Positions 29,125 to 39,409 of a stretch of DNA of 64,000 bases are shown here, in pieces. Each line of letters opens with the position of its first letter. Position 1 is the first letter of the stretch. The DNA comes from Argyresthia goedartella (Eukaryota > Arthropoda > Insecta > Lepidoptera > Argyresthiidae), in contig OX463818.1 in assembly GCA_949825045.1 (NCBI GenBank), forward strand, positions 33,186,906-33,250,905. Reading direction: 5' to 3'. A program made the translations under genes and the position numbers. The notes under the pieces are model-generated. The model was not told where the DNA came from. It searched no databases and was given only the letters and a program-made list of their open reading frames with translations.

Positions 29125-30352
29125 CTGTTATAAAAAAGCAAGATTTATTTCATTTCATAAAAGAACAAATCGCCTACTAACTTATAAAGCAATAATTGTA
29201 TACAATATCTATTGTATAAAAGTGAGTGTTTTAACAGAATGCAAGGAGTAGGTAATTGACATCAAAAGGTAGTTGGCATCAAAAATTAATAAAATAAACT
29301 TACATACATTTTATTCTGCTGCTTGTGACTGGTTTTTCACTAATTTCACTTCACTTCTAACACTTGAACCACTAGGTAACTTTAGGAGATGTTGTCGTGC
29401 TCGCTGAACAATTTATAACATTTTCCAACAAATTCACTCATTTTATACATATTTTATTGCTGACTACAGGTAAAAAAGACAGTGATCATCAACCTTTTTT
29501 CTTTTTTACCGCTTTCAAAATAACTAGTAACTTATAATATGTAAGTACTAAGTACACAACAATAAAAAAAAAAAAAACAAAAAAAAAAAGTTTTGAAGGT
29601 TGAGATTGTGTGTGAGACCTGATTTTTAAGTATATTTTGTCTGATCATACTCAGGTTTACTGGAAGAAATCTCTTTATAAAGAAAAAGCTAGCCTTTGCA
29701 CATGTGTTACAGTTAAAGATTGAACTGTAACGATCACACAACGTTACCTCAGCTTCTACTTTACCTATATGGAAAATTATCAAAATTGTTTGTGATATTC
29801 AAAGTACAACCAAAGGTTTCAATTTATTTTCATGTAAAGTTTCGTGGAAATAATGGAAATGGAATTGTATTTCTTTCACACAGTTTATCGAATTTACTGC
29901 TAACTTAACAAAAACACAGTGGTCTCAATTCTGTAAGCAAAACACTGAACTTAAACAACCTGATAAACGGTGTGTTCGAAAATGGAACTGAGCATATACG
30001 TTGGTTATTTGTGGAGGTGAACGCGAACTCTTGTACCTCCACCACCCTGTTTGGGAACAGGTGTGATGCTATGCGTGTTTGTTTGAAAATTGAACAGAAG
30101 GCTTAGCGCATACGAGTAGACGGAATTAAAAAGATCAAGTAAAGTTCTAAAGTAAGTATGTTTTAATACGTTCAGAATTGATATCATGTGAATGTTGGGT
30201 GTCAATTACTATTGATGACTGAAGTAGCAACGTCATACATACAGTATGATATTTCGCATGTTCATCTAAATGTCTTTGTCGGTTGCAATAGAGAACATAT
30301 CGTGTGAACATTTTCATTGAGGTAAGTACTGAACAAAGTTGTGTACTTACCT
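29125..30352. other. Polinton noncoding region, no gene seen
   Basis: AT-rich; poly-A/T runs at 29559-29592. Upstream exon of the basic protein may lie near 29300 but is not supported. Nothing else recognised. Confidence 0.4.
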
Positions 30353-30601
30353 TACAAGGTGTAACAAAAGGTTGTTCGGGAGACTATTCTGAACAACGTT
30401 TTTCTATCAAAACGATTTGATCAGAGCAACTTTATTTTTCAAAGCTCCATACACATTGGCCCGAGAGCAGTCAACTGATTTGTATAGAGAAGTGAAAATT
30501 AAAGTTGCTCTGATCAAATCGGTTTCTTAGTGAAAGTTGCTCAGAATGATGTCCCTAACAACCCTCTGAAATATGAATACACCTCTTTGTTACACCTTGT
30601 A
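30353..30601. mobile_element. MITE-like inverted-repeat element
   Basis: Ends TACAAGGTGTAACAAA and its complement (249 bp overall). Inner arms TTGATCAGAGCAACTTTA (30418-) and TAAAGTTGCTCTGATCAA (30501-) make a long hairpin. A related decayed copy with GGTCTGATCA and TTGCACCCTGTATG follows to about 30770. Confidence 0.75.
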
Positions 30602-31126
30602 TACTGGTTGAATCGATTTTATCAGAGTACCTACTTAACTTATTTTTTTACTCCCCATAAGATCAGAATCTTAGCGAAGTGAAGAATAAAGTTGGTCTGA
30701 TCAGTTCCGTGTGACACAAAAAAAAAAAGTTCAGAATGATTTTCCTGTTTCTGTTGCACCCTGTATGTACAGTACACCTACGTATTATCATGTTTAAACT
30801 TGTTGTCGACAGTACTGTCTACCTACATACACATGATTACATACACGATCGTAAATGCTGAGTAAGATTTGTAGTTGTAGGTAGCTGCTACAGTAGCCTT
30901 ATATTATCATTATCACACTTAAAGTGTGGGAACGACTCGAGTTGCAGTTGGTATAAAAGTAATGTATGAAAGTAACATTTATTATAGTAACAGCTCTTCT
31001 TCTATTAGTGTTGAGTGATTTTGGTTTAACATAAGCTGGTTGATAAATGTAAGTACTCACCCTCGAATACAGAAGTTCTGATTTTCCGTTAGTTTCAGAA
31101 TTCCTTGTAAACTTAAAATGATGCAT

Positions 31127-31920
31127 GGTTATATATTCATGTAAAGGTCTGATTTTCTGATAGTTTCATAAACCCGTGAAAATAGCTCTGCAGGTCTAAT
31201 AGTGTGCAGGTTCCACTAATCATAACGAACCCTTGCCCATGTTAGCAACCACCTGTTGAGGTCTGTATTCACAAATGTAAAGAACTTTTCAGACACCAGC
31301 AAAAAACTTTGCAAATATAATAATCATCTCAATAAAGTATCTCATAAAAATAGGAGTCATTCCATACAGACATCACTTTCTTTATAGTTTGACTTTTATT
31401 TATTTTTTTACTTCCCTAAAGAGGTATGGTTATATTCATGTAAGGTCTGATTTTCTGATAGTTCCTTATACCTGTGAAAATAGCTCTGCAGGTCTAATAG
31501 TGTGCAGGTTCCACTAATCATAACGAACCCTTGCCCATATTAGCAACCACCTGTTGAGGTCTGTATTCACAAATGTAAAGAACTTTTCAGACACCAGCAA
31601 AAACCTTTGCAAATATAATAATCATCTCAATGCAGTATCTCATAAAAATAGGAGTCATTCCATACAGACATCACTTTCTTTATAGTTTGACTTTTTTTTT
31701 TTTACTTCCATAAAGAGGTATGGTTATATTCATGTAAGGTCTGATATTCTGATAGTTCCATAAACCTGTAAAAATGACTCTGCAGGTCTAATAGTGTGCA
31801 GGTTCCACTAATCATAACGAACCCTTGCCCATGTTAGCAACCCCCTGTTGAGGTCTGTATTCACAAATGCAAAGAACTTTTCAGACACCAGCAAAAACCT
31901 TTGCAAATATAATCATCTCT
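31127..31920. repeat. ~297-bp tandem repeat, 2.7 copies, beside the right Polinton repeat
   Basis: GGTTATAT...TTCATGTAA recurs at 31127, 31427 and 31722 (periods 300 and 295). Units share TAGTGTGCAGGTTCCACTAA, CACCTGTTGAGGTCTGTATT and GGAGTCATTCCATACAGAC. The third copy stops at 31920, about 15 bases before the right terminal repeat. Confidence 0.92.
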
Positions 31921-31934
31921 AATATATGTTAGGG

Positions 31935-32297
31935 TTTTGTGGTGTTCACTAAACAAATGTTATGAACGGTTACTGTACTAAAGTTTACTGGCGTTATACG
32001 TGTGATGAAGTGGAACGATTTGTTCGTTTTCAAAACACACGAAGCCTTTCTCTCTTCACGCCTTTCAACCCAGATCAATGCATATACCCTTTCCATGCAT
32101 TACAGTTCAATTTAAACACGTTCAAGCCTGAAGCGGCAACGCAAAGCGTTGCGCGACGCGGAGCGGAGCAGAGCGAAGGCTTGAACGTGTTTAAATTGAA
32201 CTGTAATGCATGGAAAGGGTATATGCATTGATCTGGGTTGAAAGACGTGAAGAGAGAAAGGCTTCGTGTGTTTTGAAAGGAACAAATCTTCCCTACT
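31935..32297. repeat. Polinton right terminal inverted repeat
   Basis: About 363 bp. Hairpin arms 32028-32129 and 32177-32278 with a 47-base spacer. The spacer begins with a smaller perfect hairpin (GCAACGC AAA GCGTTGC, 32136-32152). The left repeat has only a 15-base spacer, so the two repeats differ by about 32 bases at the tip. Confidence 0.93.
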
Positions 32298-32352
32298 CCT
32301 CGAGGCGGTCAAGACATTCAACAAGTCTAACCCAAGAAACAAACGAGAACAA
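32298..32352 (+). pseudogene. LINE ORF1 continuation after the Polinton
   Basis: After the second CCTCGA, the frame left at 15267 (...RDSLLE) resumes as AVKTFNKSNPRNKREQLNH and then stops. The peptide matches the FP-like domain pattern of LINE ORF1 proteins. Confidence 0.65.
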
Positions 32353-32439
32353 TTGAATCATTAAACGAACTTGTAAGTGATGTTCAATTGATTTTATGCT
32401 CGTTGTTGTATCGTCCGAAGATGATGAGAAAACTCGTGT

Positions 32440-32661
32440 AGTATCAAGATGAAGATAAGATCCATAGATTACGCCTTTCACACCATTGCCATATATCTTT
32501 GGCTATAGCAAGTAAGTGTGGATGTGGTTCGCCCCCTAGCCTGTTAATATAGGCAATAGCAGTAGTATTCTCAATGCGCATTAAAATTTCGCAGTTATTG
32601 TAATTTCAAGCAAAAGATTTTAGTCCAAAAAGGGCAGCTTTTAATTCTAAAGTGTCTCGTG
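32440..32661 (-). pseudogene. DIRS element, RNase H part
   Basis: Minus-strand frame LELKAALFGLKSFA (then a stop) NYNNCEILMRIENTTAIAYINRLGG, PHPHLLAIAKDIWQWCERR. This is the RNase H segment that follows the TDAS block of DIRS-type RT. It is cut from the rest of the gene by the insertion 32662-33575 and ends where a short shared repeat (32398-32445) begins. Confidence 0.65.
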
Positions 32662-33575
32662 TAACGATACGAACCTAACCAGAACCTAACAGAAAACAAC
32701 CAGGATAAAATTTAGTAGTGACGGTTTATTAGAGTTATTTACAGTGATGAATATAGAAAAATGATTCGAAGATGAGGATGGATGAAATGAGGACAGTTTT
32801 TTATAAAATACAGTTTAGGTATTAAAAAAAAGAAGCGGAGGACACGGAGAGTAGGAGACCGATGGAGTGATGACCAGGATGCAGGTGTAGCCGAGAACGG
32901 GTAGATGACGAGAAGACTCAGCGCAGCGCTGAGCAGGGTTGAGGCTCGCAGGATCGCGTTGCAGTAACGGCTCGCAGGATCCCGTTTGTAGGAACGGCTC
33001 GCAGGATCGCGTTTGTAGGAACGGCTCGCAGGATCCCGTTTGTAGGAACGGCTCGCAGGATCCCGGGGTAGTGCGACCCCGGGATAAGGCCTTTAGGTGG
33101 TTCTTCTCGCTCAGAAGCTGACGTGAGACTCCAGAATTTCAGAAATGTTCCGCTCTTATACCCTTTTTGGAGAGTTCTAAAAATTATTTAAATTAAACGT
33201 AATTTTTGTGAGTGGCCAAGAGAGAAAAAGTATTTTTGTAAAAGTATTGAAGCAAACATATCAGACCGCTAACGAGTTTGAATGGACATTGCCATGACAA
33301 CCAGATAAACAACGACATCAACATATGTCAAACTTTAGTTTCAGGCTCGTAATACGGTAAACAACAAGAAAACCATGAAGTAAATGAAGTAACAATGAAT
33401 ATAAAAAGGTAGCGCACCAGCGCGCACGAAGCCCGAGATTGTAGAGTTTCGGAGAAAGCCAAATATAAGGTCACCAAAGGTAAACCCCTTCGCTATCGAT
33501 TTAGAAGTGCTGATAGTGTGAAAATACAAAGCGAAAATGATTTGTTAATGTGTTCTTATGGTTTAAAACGTTACA
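32662..33575 (-). mobile_element. Probable solo LTR, 914 bp
   Basis: Starts TGTAACG and ends CGTTACA, the perfect TG...CA inverted ends of an LTR. On the minus strand it has GGTATAAGAGCGG (TATA-like) and CTAATAAACCG (polyadenylation-like) in the right order. It interrupts the DIRS pol. A clean target duplication was not seen, so the call is not certain. Confidence 0.5.
32940..33066. repeat. 27-bp minisatellite inside the LTR
   Basis: GGCTCGCAGGATC(G/C)CGTT recurs five times between 32942 and 33066 with TTGTAGGAAC between units. Confidence 0.9.
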
Positions 33576-33580
33576 GGGTC

Positions 33581-34620
33581 CTATAAAAATAAAGGTGATA
33601 CCAAATAACAAGCTGTACAGCTCAGCAAGTATCCAGCTGAAAATCCTGGAAAATGACATGTAAGTACCATAACACTACAAGTGTTAATATGTAAGCTTGC
33701 TTCTTGCTTTGTCCAGGGCCCCCCTGCTGACAGATTGTTACATGCTGCTCTCCAACCAGAGTTAGAAGCATCTGTGTAGATTTCCAATTCATATTTATGC
33801 TTTCTAATTGGGGATACTGAAAAAGTAAGGTTCTTCAGCCACCAGTGTAGGTCGCCATGACAAGACAGTGGCAGACTAATAATAGCTTCATAGTCATTAT
33901 TATACTGTAACAAAGAAATATATTTATATCGTTCTAGTTGTTTTGTAAACAGCATGCCATATTTTATGGCAGGACAAACTGACACCAGGGTGGGTACCCA
34001 AGACTTGAGCCAAACCAAATTTTATAGTAAAGTTTTCTTTGTGTAATAAGTCTTTAACTAATTTGATGCAGTTTTCTCTTTTCTGTTCTGTTATACCAAT
34101 GGTCTTGTCTTTGGTGTTGAAGACCAAACCTAGATATCTACATTCTTGGTTAGGGGTAAGCACACATTTATCTTGATTTATCACAAACCCTAGTTGTGTT
34201 AGAAGTAGTCTAGTGGCATTAATATTATTTACACAATCCTGATATTTTCTACCTATACAAAGTATATCATCAAGGTACTGAATTGAGCGAAAACCATATT
34301 TTCTGAGCTCTGACATGACTGGTTTTAGAAGCTATGTAAATCGGTATGGTGCTTTACATAAACCAAAAGGCAGAACAGTGAACTGGTACAATTTTGTATC
34401 AAGGATGAATCTTAGGTATCTTTTATAGTCTTTATCAATAGTACACATGTAGTAGGCAGATTTCAGGTCAATTGAACCTAAAAAGTAATCTCTTTATAGC
34501 AATTTACACACTGTGCGGTCATCCTCCAATTTTAAATTTTCTGTTTTAACAAAAAAAAAAAAGATTTTTCAGATTTAGGATAAATCTTGAGTGACCATTC
34601 GGTTTTTCAACTAGAAAAAC
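33581..34620 (-). pseudogene. DIRS-type reverse transcriptase
   Basis: Minus-strand blocks in order: SVFLVEKPNGHSRFILNLK; SIDLKSAYYMCTID (RT motif A); LPFGLCKAPYRF; SIQYLDDILCIG (motif C, YLDD); LGFVINQDKCVLTP; then after a frameshift near 34010, CPAIKYGMLFTKQLERYK and EIYTDASNSGW (RNase H). This order and the wording are typical of DIRS tyrosine-recombinase retrotransposons. Several stops and one frameshift mean it is inactive. No tyrosine recombinase or methyltransferase ORF was found. Confidence 0.75.
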
Positions 34621-35108
34621 TGATGAACAGAATTGATTATCAACCGGTTTACGGGTGTCTATAGCTTTTATCGATAAAAGTTTTTCAATTTAAAATCAGT
34701 TGTTTCTCTTTGACAGACAGTTTGTTGTTCAAAGGTTGTATTTGCTGAATAGGTACCTCAATAAAAGGGATCTTATAGCCAGATACCCAACTCAAAATAG
34801 TGGAGTCACTAGTGAGCTTCTTCCAGTTGTTAAGGAAGAATTTTATTCTGGCTACCTGTGCTAACGTATGAATCGTGGAGGTGGCCGCTTCTTGTGGTCC
34901 TAATCCTTGTTGTATGGCTTGTGCTTGTGCGCTGGTGTGGCTTGGGGCTTCCCTTGCCCTGCCATCATCCTGCCGCTTGGACGAGGAGGGCCCCGCCAGT
35001 TTAAAGTTTTATTCTTGACAGCAGCTGGAACTCTCGTACCCTCTTTTGGCTTGATTGTTTGCACATTTTTCAGGTTTTGACTAGACCGTTGTACAGCCTT
35101 GGCAGTCT
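34621..35108 (-). other. Degraded DIRS gag/pol spacer
   Basis: Minus-strand pieces (proline-, lysine- and histidine-rich near 34890-35080, e.g. LNWRGPPRPSGRMM) look like the basic tail between gag and RT of DIRS elements. Confidence 0.45.
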
Positions 35109-35756
35109 TTATTTATTCGGACATTTTTCCACCGAATAGGTATTCACCTGAAGGATGCTGCTCTTCATGTCTTTATTTATAACCGATGTTATTAAATTTT
35201 TTCGGCTCTTTGTATCCTCATGCAAAAACTCACATAGTATTTTTGCACTGTCGTTGAGATTTTTGATAGCCTCAATCTTGTTTAATCCTTGGATAAGAAT
35301 CTGAAGTCCTGCCCCTAGGCTGGCCAGAGCAGCTGCGGTGAGTTTTTGACGGTGTTTGATCAAATAATCACGGTTTTTGACAACTTCAGGTACCGCAGCG
35401 CTCACCTCCGGATTTAACTTTGGTGCTGCCATCTGCACATTGTCAAACACACCATATTTTGATTCAAGATCAATCCGCTCTTCCTTGGATAGCCCATTTT
35501 TTAGAATAGGGTTCCACCTGGCGGCAAGCTCGTGGTGGAGTGACATTTTCTTTTTCTTTTTAGAGGCAATGGGCCCTAGGATATTAAGGATCTCCGGGTC
35601 CACCAACTCCTCTTGTTCTTCACTAAAAGGCAATTCCTCTAGCTCTACCTCTGCCTCTCCGTTGGGTGGTGGTGGTGTTGATACCTCTCCGCTGGGTGGT
35701 GGTGTTGTAGATCGGCTAAGTCTCCGTGTGTTTTCAGGTGAATCTAGAGAATACAT
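35109..35756 (-). pseudogene. gag: DIRS gag-like protein
   Basis: 215 residues from ATG 35756. Proline-rich acidic N-terminus (STTPPPSGEVSTPPPPNGE), then LVDPEILNILG, LHHELAARWNPILKNGLSKE and LNPEVSAAVPEVVKNRDYL. These blocks resemble the gag-like ORF upstream of DIRS RT in animals. Ends at a stop after PNK, where the expected C-terminus continues in degraded form. It would form the RNA-protein particle. Confidence 0.65.
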
Positions 35757-35969
35757 ACACTATATTAGTTTATGTCCTTAGTAGTTTTGGGTCCCAAAGA
35801 CACAGCAACTAGGGAATTTTGGTTGAGAATGTTTTAATGGTGAGGGATACTGACTTTTTATCCCGACAGAGGGCGCAAAATCGTAAGGGCCTAAATAATC
35901 TGTCAAAGTTGTCAAACTCCATACATTTTGTTGTGTACGTTAGGGTTTTTCTATAAAACCTATCTAAAA
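35757..35969. other. Spacer, possible DIRS/ISL2EU boundary
   Basis: No ORF; includes TCCCGACAGAGGGCGC (35862). The 5' end of the ISL2EU-type element should lie here, but its repeat was not resolved. Confidence 0.35.
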
Positions 35970-37322
35970 TGACGTTGTGTGCTGCCTTTGGCTGCAAAAA
36001 TAAAGGAAGTCATGCATTCCCAAAAGAACCAAAGCGAAGAAAGTTGTGGGAAAGAGCCCTAAAATGAAAAAATTGGACGGCATCATAATGGTCCAAGTTA
36101 TGCTCAGATCATTTTACTCCCGCTGATTACTTCGGTGAAAGTGCTTACACTGGTTAGTATCTGCTTAATCTGCTATGATTTCACGTTCTGACATCAGCCG
36201 CGCTACATAGAAAGTATGGAATAATTTTATAACCTACAATATTTATTTGCAGGATCACAGCCTCTCAAGAAGTATTTAAGAAGCACTGCTGTGCCAACTA
36301 TATTCTCTTTTCCTGAAAAGAAATCAGAAGGTACCTTGGCTAAAGAGCGGCAAGCACGTTATGATGAAAGAAGCCGAAGAATACTCTTCTCTGCCGTAGA
36401 AATACCAAGCACATCAGGTCTACAAGCTCATGTACAGAATGAAGTTACAAGTATTAATAATAACACTACAGCTAATCTACAAGATTTATTACCGAATTCT
36501 AGTACCGATAGAAGTACACAAGTAAATTTTGAACATACCTATGGGTGCATACAAAGGTTTATGCATGACGATAAAGCGATATTGTTCTACACTGGGTTTG
36601 AATCACACAGAAAATTTTACTTAGTCTATTCCACTTTGTGTCCAATGATAAACAAAATTAAGTATTATGGCAGTAATGTAATAAATATATCTTTGGAAGA
36701 TCAGTTTTTTCTAACAATTATAAAGTTAAGACAAGACAAGTGTAATTTTTAACTCAGTAGATTTTTCAATGTAAGTAAAACCACGGTTTCAAACGTTTTT
36801 ATTACTTTCATAAATTTTATTCATCAACTGTGGAGTAAAATTAATATTTGGCCAGAACAAGATTTGGTAAAATATTTCACACCTGACAGTTTTAAAGCAT
36901 ATAGTAATAACACACGTGTCATCTTAGATGGCACAGAAATAAAAGAGCAGAAGCCTGAAAACCCTGTGTCATAGCAGGCTTCCTGGAGTAGTTATAAGCA
37001 TGCAAACACACTAAAGGTTTTAGTTGGGGCCACACCAGGTTGTTTGTTGTCGTACTGCTCAGATGGATATGGGGGTTCGGTGAGTGACTGACAAACAGTG
37101 GAACGAAGCACCTTATTCAGTATACTGGCAGATCGCGGCTTCAATATACAAGATGTGTTTGCTAATAAAGATGTCACTGTTAACATTCCCACTTTTTTAA
37201 AAGAAAAATCTCAACTTCCTGGCTTAACAGTATTGCAAGACCGTAAATTAGCTAGTAAGAGAGTTCATATAGAACGTATTATTGGGCTTATAAAAACATA
37301 TAATTTTTTTAAAAATACTTAA
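35970..37322 (+). pseudogene. THAP + DDE_4 transposase, ISL2EU-type element 2
   Basis: Exon 1 (from 35970) encodes MTLCAAFGCKNKGSHAFPKE and, after two in-frame stops, KLCSDHFTPADYFG. This is a THAP zinc finger (C-x4-C, later C-x2-H). GTTAGT donor at about 36152, acceptor TTTGCAG at 36253. Exon 2 continues in phase with GSQPLKKYLRSTAVPTIF. Later pieces: RVILDGTEIKEQKPE (first D), YCSDGYGGS, SILADRGFNIQDVFAN (second D), DRKLASKRVHIERIIGLIKTY (E). Stops and frameshifts disable it. Same family as the element at 8.4-11 kb. Confidence 0.8.
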
Positions 37323-37517
37323 ACCATAGCTATATACCATGAGCATCCAAAATTTTTTTTATTTGTTTTATGTGCTGTAATTTTAAGGAAACTATTTTGA
37401 AATGAAGTTGCTGTGACATACGGACAGACAGAATGACTCACACAATAAACTTATAAAACTCCTTTTTCCTTCATCGGGCAGGGGTTAAAGCGTTAGTAAG
37501 AAATCGTGGTTGGATTT

Positions 37518-38904
37518 TTCATATTCATATTCTTTATTGCACAGAAATCTTATAGAAATAGTAAGGTAACAAAACATTTTATGAGCAAAGGCGAGCTTAT
37601 CTCTAAAGAGAGATTTCTACCAGCAAACCTAGGTAGGACAGGAAAAATTGTGCAACAGGAGAGTCCTAGTGCGCAATAAAACTGTACACATCTAATTGTT
37701 TACAACGAAAACATAATAATTTAATAAATGATATATACTAAATAAAATACAAAAGCAAAAAAAAAAAATATATATCAAACACATACTACTTATATATACA
37801 TATATAAAAGTACCTATCACGAAAGAGAAAGGAAATGCTCTTTCAATCTTGTCTTAAAAGTGAAAATTGAGGGACTATCTCTAATAGCGCAGGGAAGTGC
37901 GTTCCACAGTCGGATCGCCGTTAACCTAAACGAGTGTTTGTAAGCGGCAGTGTTATGCCGAGGAGTAGAGAGAAGAGACATCGTGTGGGATCTCCGGTTG
38001 CTATGCCTGGAGGAAATAAACTCGAAACGTTCTCGAAGATATGAGGGGTAGCGGGGATTTCGCAAAATGTTGAACAGATAGGAGAGAACGTGCATATCAC
38101 GACGAAGGCGGATCGGAAGCCACCCCAACTCCTTGCGATACTGTGAGACATGGTCATACTTGCGCAGCCCGAAGACAAACCGAATCCCGAGGTTTTGAAG
38201 TCGTTCGAGTTTGTTCAGTTGTTCTTCGTTCGCACCGATCCAGCAAACATCTGCATAGTCGATTAAAGGTAGTAGGAGGGACTGGGCAAGGGTGATTTTA
38301 GTCTGCTGTGGCAGGAAGTGCTGCAATCTCCGTAGGGAATGAAATGACGCAAAGACTCGTCTGCTGACCTCACAAACATGGGGCGACCAGGACAACAATT
38401 TATCAAATACAACCCCAAGATTATTGGCCTTCTCGCTGTATGAGATTATGTTACCATCATACACTATAGGGTCGACGGGCATTTTCTGAACTAGGCTATG
38501 AGAGTGACGAGTACCCAAAATCATGGCCTGCGATTTGCCCGGGTTGACAAGCAGACCATAAGAGGTAGCCCATTTCCTGATGTTATCGAGATCAGCATTC
38601 AACGCCTCTACTGTCAGATTCACATCACACGGAGAGAAGTGCCGATATATTTGAAGGTCATCTGCGTACAGATGATAAGAAGAGGTAAGAACGTCAGAGA
38701 TGGAGTTAATGAATACCGAGAAGAGGAGAGGAGAAAGGATGCCTCCCTGTGGAACACCTGCGGAGAGATCACACCAGTCCGTTGAGATCTCCTCAGACTT
38801 AATGCGTTGCTGGCGGTCTCTCAGGTAGGAGTCAAACCAGCGAGCAGAGTGCGAGGAGACATTAAGTGACTTTAAAATTTCGACTAGTATATCGAAATAT
38901 TGCA
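37518..38904 (-). mobile_element. 5'-truncated CR1/Jockey-like LINE
   Basis: RT C-terminal half and 3' UTR on the minus strand, ending in ATAAAGAATATGAATATG (37520-37535). Possible target duplication GGATTT (37512-37517, 38905-38910). Inserted among ISL2EU-type sequences. Confidence 0.75.
37817..38890 (-). pseudogene. LINE reverse transcriptase, C-terminal part
   Basis: Open from about 38890 without an ATG. SAGVPQGGILSPLLFSVFIN (RT motif B region), YHLYADDLQIY (motif C, YADD), then NPGKSQAMILG, YADVCWIG and FRLTAIRLWNALP. The frame is intact over 358 codons but lacks the endonuclease and the RT N-terminus, as expected for 5' truncation. Clade (CR1 versus Jockey) not settled. Confidence 0.85.
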
Positions 38905-39139
38905 GGATTTACATGATTAATACACAAAAGATTTTAGTTGGGGCCATACCAGGTGGTTCGTTGTTTTATTGTTTTATGTACTGCAATTTTAAGGAAAGTT
39001 AACTAAGTATTATGTGAAATAAAACCATTGCAAGATTTATTATAGTGCTTTTTATTAAGATCATTTATTTAACATGAGCATTGTTTACCTAAGCTAAAAC
39101 AAACAAGGCCAGTACTCTAGAGACTAGACCAAGGCAGAC
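38905..39139 (+). pseudogene. Second ISL2EU DDE_4 scrap with internal deletion
   Basis: AAGATTTTAGTTGGGGCCAT (38935) repeats AAGGTTTTAGTTGGGGCCAC at 37013, then jumps at once to TTTTATGTACTGCAATTTTA, which matches 37364-37385. So this is a separate copy with about 300 bases deleted. Confidence 0.65.
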
Positions 39140-39378
39140 TCATTTGTTAGGGCTTAATTTTTCATAGTTTATGTAAAGTATCTTTTCTAATAATGCATTC
39201 TCGAAGTGTGTTCTATAGAATACCTCTAATAAAGACACCATTTTATCAAAAAATGGTTCGTCTCTGTAAACATAAACGATTTTCATACTTTTAAAGGTAT
39301 AAATAGTTAAATTACAATATTTTCTGTCACTGCAGAACAACTGGCCCTGTATTTGACTATAGTATGGATGGTTCTTCT

Positions 39379-39409
<31 letters not shown>

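Larger units (their letters stand above)
15268..32297 (+). mobile_element. Maverick/Polinton, full length, 17.0 kb
   Basis: It starts AGTAGGGAAG and ends CTTCCCTACT, and is flanked by the 6-bp duplication CCTCGA (15262-15267 and 32298-32303), the Polinton hallmark. Terminal inverted repeats run 15268 to about 15592 and about 31935 to 32297, and are internally palindromic. It encodes the core Polinton set: protein-primed polymerase, retroviral-type integrase, packaging ATPase, adenovirus-type protease, double and single jelly-roll capsid proteins, plus accessory genes. Left-half genes are on plus and right-half genes on minus. The polymerase and protease show apparent defects, and two MITEs are inserted in noncoding parts. 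Confidence 0.97.

Noticed and set aside
31962..32231. 89-codon frame in the right Polinton repeat
   Set aside because: Same reason: encoded by palindromic terminal sequence, not conserved on the left because of the shorter spacer.
32940..33066. CRISPR-like array of 27-bp repeats
   Set aside because: Units are contiguous minisatellite copies without unique spacers, inside an LTR of an animal genome.
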